DNA from: Azospirillum sp. CAG:239
GTDB taxonomy: Bacteria; Pseudomonadota; Alphaproteobacteria; RF32; CAG-239
Direction of reading: 5' to 3'
Assembly: GCA_000436375.1 (NCBI GenBank)
Contig: FR885491.1
Span: 1 to 33,747 of the forward strand
DNA length: 33,747 nucleotides
A program made the position numbers and the translations under genes. The notes under the pieces were generated by a model. That model ran no database searches. It worked only from the letters and a program-made list of their open reading frames with translations, and was not told the DNA's origin. Below are positions 31,804 through 33,747 of the stretch, in pieces. Every line of letters starts with the position of its first letter. Positions within the stretch are counted from its first letter, which is position 1.

Positions 31804-32919
31804 CTACCGTTTCAGCGTCAGCAAAGGCAAAAGATTAAACAGCTTAATCCAGGTTTTGTCTTTCTTGGAGCGCAGCGTAAGAAACGGAATAATTCCGAAC
31901 AAACTGATTTTCCTGATTTCCGTAATTTTGTACAACTCGGGAAAAAGCCCGCGATGTTCATGATACGCCCGGCACCCGGCCGCCGTTATCATGTACTTTA
32001 TTTCGTCCCGGGTAAAGTTTTTGTATTCCAGACCGTCGCCGAGTATAACCCTATACAGTTTGACCATTTCGGCAAACATTTCTTCCTTGTACTCGTCGGC
32101 AATCTTGTCAAAAAACGAACGCGAAGCAACATAAGCCTGTTTGCTCCAGGCTTCCCTGACTCCCTGCCCGTATGCCTTGTTGGCAATCAGAATATCACGG
32201 GCGCACAAAGCCTGATGAATAATTTTAATCAGCTTGCGGCTTCTGACCTGCGACGATGAATTGGTGTTGTCGGTGTCGTTGCGGTAATAAACGAAAGGCT
32301 CAGGCAGCATGGTAATGCTCCCGGCTGCCGAATAGACGTCGGCACAGAACGGCCAGTCCTGATAGCAGGCTTCCGCCGATTCCTGAAAACGGATATGGTG
32401 CTTTTCCAAAAAATCCCGCCGATACAGCGCCGACCACAGGGAAGAATGATCCATGAACAAATTCGGCTTTTCTTCAAGCGTAAACACTTCGCCGCGTTTG
32501 GCCAGCTCCGTCCAGGGCTTGAACAAAAACATCTCGCCCTTCGCCGAATTTGTTACCCAGTAAAAATTGCCCTTGGTAATTTCGGCACCGGTTTTCTCCG
32601 CCTGCGCAAAGAGTTTCTCATACATGTCCGGCGCAATCCAGTCGTCAGATTCAATAATCCCGATATATTTTCCCCGTGCCCGGGCGATTCCAGCGTTTAC
32701 GGCTTTTCCGTAGCCGCCGTTTGGCTGATGAATTGCCACGACGCGCGCGTCCTGCACCGCATATTCGTCAACCATCTGCGGACAACGGTCCCGGGAACCG
32801 TCGTCTACCAAAATGACTTCCATGTTTTTGAAAGTCTGATTCAGAATGCTGTCCACGCACTGCTTCAGATACTTTTCCACCCCGTAAATCGGAACCACAA
32901 CCGAAATATCAGGCTGCAT
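31804..32919 (-). CDS. Glycosyltransferase family 2
   Basis: A 371-residue GT-A glycosyltransferase. ISVVVPIYGVEKYLKQCVDS (5-24) opens the nucleotide-binding half, with VDDGS (38-42), NGGYGKAVNAGI and the metal-binding ESDD (90-93). YQDWPF probably holds part of the acceptor or base site. The C-terminal 130 residues are helical and basic and may touch the membrane. The ATG 32919 follows AAGGAG and overlaps the glf end by 11 nt; the longer frame adds 11 basic residues that belong to glf in another frame. Given glf upstream, transfer of a galactofuranose or other sugar to a surface glycan is inference. Confidence 0.9.
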   Translation of the reverse strand: MQPDISVVVPIYGVEKYLKQCVDSILNQTFKNMEVILVDDGSRDRCPQMVDEYAVQDARVVAIHQPNGGYGKAVNAGIARARGKYIGIIESDDWIAPDMYEKLFAQAEKTGAEITKGNFYWVTNSAKGEMFLFKPWTELAKRGEVFTLEEKPNLFMDHSSLWSALYRRDFLEKHHIRFQESAEACYQDWPFCADVYSAAGSITMLPEPFVYYRNDTDNTNSSSQVRSRKLIKIIHQALCARDILIANKAYGQGVREAWSKQAYVASRSFFDKIADEYKEEMFAEMVKLYRVILGDGLEYKNFTRDEIKYMITAAGCRAYHEHRGLFPELYKITEIRKISLFGIIPFLTLRSKKDKTWIKLFNLLPLLTLKR

Positions 32920-33747
32920 TATTTTTCTCCTTTTTGGCAAAAACCTCGTCAAACAAAGCCAGAGCGCGGTTTACTGCCTTGTCCATGTCATAATACTTAT
33001 AATCGCCCAGCCGTCCCAGAAAATAAACGTTTTTGAGCTCTTTCGCCTTTTCCAGATAACGGTTGTACAAATTCTGGTTCTCGTCGCGGACAATCGGATA
33101 ATAACGGTCGTTTCTGCCGCGTTCAAAAGCCTCCGGATACTCAAACGAAACCACCGTATTTTCCGACTTGTCGTTCAAAAAGTACTTATATTCGCCGATA
33201 CGCGTAAAATCGTGGTTTTCCGGATAGTTAATGACCGAATTGGACTGAAAATGCTCCCGCTCGTATTCGACAAAGTCAAAACGCAGGCTGCGGTAAGGCA
33301 GTTCGCCGAGCTCATAACCGAAATATTCGTCAATCGGCCCGCTGTAAAACACCCTCTCAAAGCTTTCCTTGTTCTCAAGCGAAGCATAATCCGTGTTCAA
33401 CAAAACCTTAATCTTCGGATGGTCGAGCATTTCGGCAATCAGCGCCGAATAACCTTTCATCGGAATTCCCTGATACTTGTCCTGAAAATAGCGGTTGTCC
33501 TTGCTGACGTAAACCGGAACCCTGCCGGTAACCGCCGGATCCAGATCTTCGGGTTTCATTCCCCATTGCTTAAGCGTATAGCCGAGAAAAACCTTCTGAT
33601 AAACATATTCGGCCAGAAATTCAAGATCTTTGTCATTGGCCTTGCGCAGTTCCAAAATCGGCACCTTGACGTTAAAACCGAACTTTTCGATAAGCTTGTC
33701 CTCAAGCTTGTCGGCAATCGACTTCGGAAAAACCTTGCGGATGGAGT
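32909..33747 (-). CDS. glf: UDP-galactopyranose mutase (5' end outside window)
   Basis: The last roughly 279 codons of a flavoenzyme converting UDP-galactopyranose to UDP-galactofuranose. The frame runs open to the right edge, so the start and the N-terminal FAD-binding GxGxxG are not seen. Visible landmarks are FLGYTLKQWG, the PVYVSKDNRYFQDKYQGIP segment (within the family: R-Y-F-xD-xYQGIP), FYSGPIDEYFGYELG, YPENHDFTRIGEYKYF and RNDRYYPI, ending in YFLGRLGDYKYYDMDKA, all typical of bacterial Glf. Completeness cannot be judged. It indicates galactofuranose in the surface polysaccharide. Confidence 0.94.
   Translation of the reverse strand, partial: SIRKVFPKSIADKLEDKLIEKFGFNVKVPILELRKANDKDLEFLAEYVYQKVFLGYTLKQWGMKPEDLDPAVTGRVPVYVSKDNRYFQDKYQGIPMKGYSALIAEMLDHPKIKVLLNTDYASLENKESFERVFYSGPIDEYFGYELGELPYRSLRFDFVEYEREHFQSNSVINYPENHDFTRIGEYKYFLNDKSENTVVSFEYPEAFERGRNDRYYPIVRDENQNLYNRYLEKAKELKNVYFLGRLGDYKYYDMDKAVNRALALFDEVFAKKEKNNAA

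Overview
The window reads as a chromosomal segment of an alphaproteobacterium. The main reasons are a CcrM-type GANTC adenine methyltransferase with a C-terminal RAMA-like domain and GAATC sites in its own upstream region, a DUF3035/BamF-like lipoprotein, a MutL that carries the endonuclease motif of MutH-less bacteria, and a perfect sigma-54 -24/-12 element in front of flgB, as in Caulobacter-type flagellar control. Base composition is roughly balanced. Several predicted promoters have a near-perfect TTGACA -35 with a weaker -10. An uncultured, possibly host-associated lineage is plausible but only inferred. No prophage, insertion sequence, CRISPR array or integrase is visible. Almost every gene is on the minus strand; the exceptions are an FlhB-like protein, a degenerate M16 protein and a small lipoprotein frame.

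Layout, left to right. 1-250: tRNA-Ser(UGA) with its promoter and terminator. 265-2784: alpha/beta hydrolase, DMT transporter and 3-methyladenine glycosylase. 2831-3192: cold-shock gene with a leader of about 70 nt. 3381-11986: a long, tightly packed minus-strand series read mgtE, lspA, bamF-like, M16 active subunit, M16 inactive subunit, pgi, mutL, with a TATAAT box and strong ribosome site at lspA suggesting internal initiation. 12170-12255: tRNA-Leu(GAG). 12372-13992: flgB-flgC-fliE under a sigma-54 promoter, divergent from an FlhB-C-terminal-like gene with a housekeeping promoter. 13989-22195: rsmB, an uncharacterised paralogous pair (pair A), the tldD/tldE protease genes, rlmE and two overlapping Ppx/GppA genes. 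22337-27964: ccrM, a second uncharacterised paralogous pair (pair B) lying between ccrM and rnhB, rnhB, a diverged HAM1/RdgB-like gene, a degenerate M16-fold protein and a rhodanese. 28105-33747: a small lipoprotein frame without a start codon, then a glycan operon read glf (5' end outside the window), GT2 glycosyltransferase, radical SAM/SPASM protein, Rossmann-type protein and MsbA-like ABC exporter.

The housekeeping parts cover rRNA modification (RsmB, RlmE), DNA repair and methylation (MPG glycosylase, MutL, RNase HII, CcrM), envelope biogenesis (LspA, BamF-like, M16 pair, MsbA-like, Glf/GT2) and phosphate or alarmone metabolism (Ppx/GppA). The least explained parts are the two tandem pairs of unknown paralogs, each first gene having its own TTGACA promoter and each pair ending at a long perfect inverted repeat. 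Several genes here also have A/T-rich leaders without a Shine-Dalgarno sequence. A distinct new system is not proven by sequence alone; these pairs are the best candidates.
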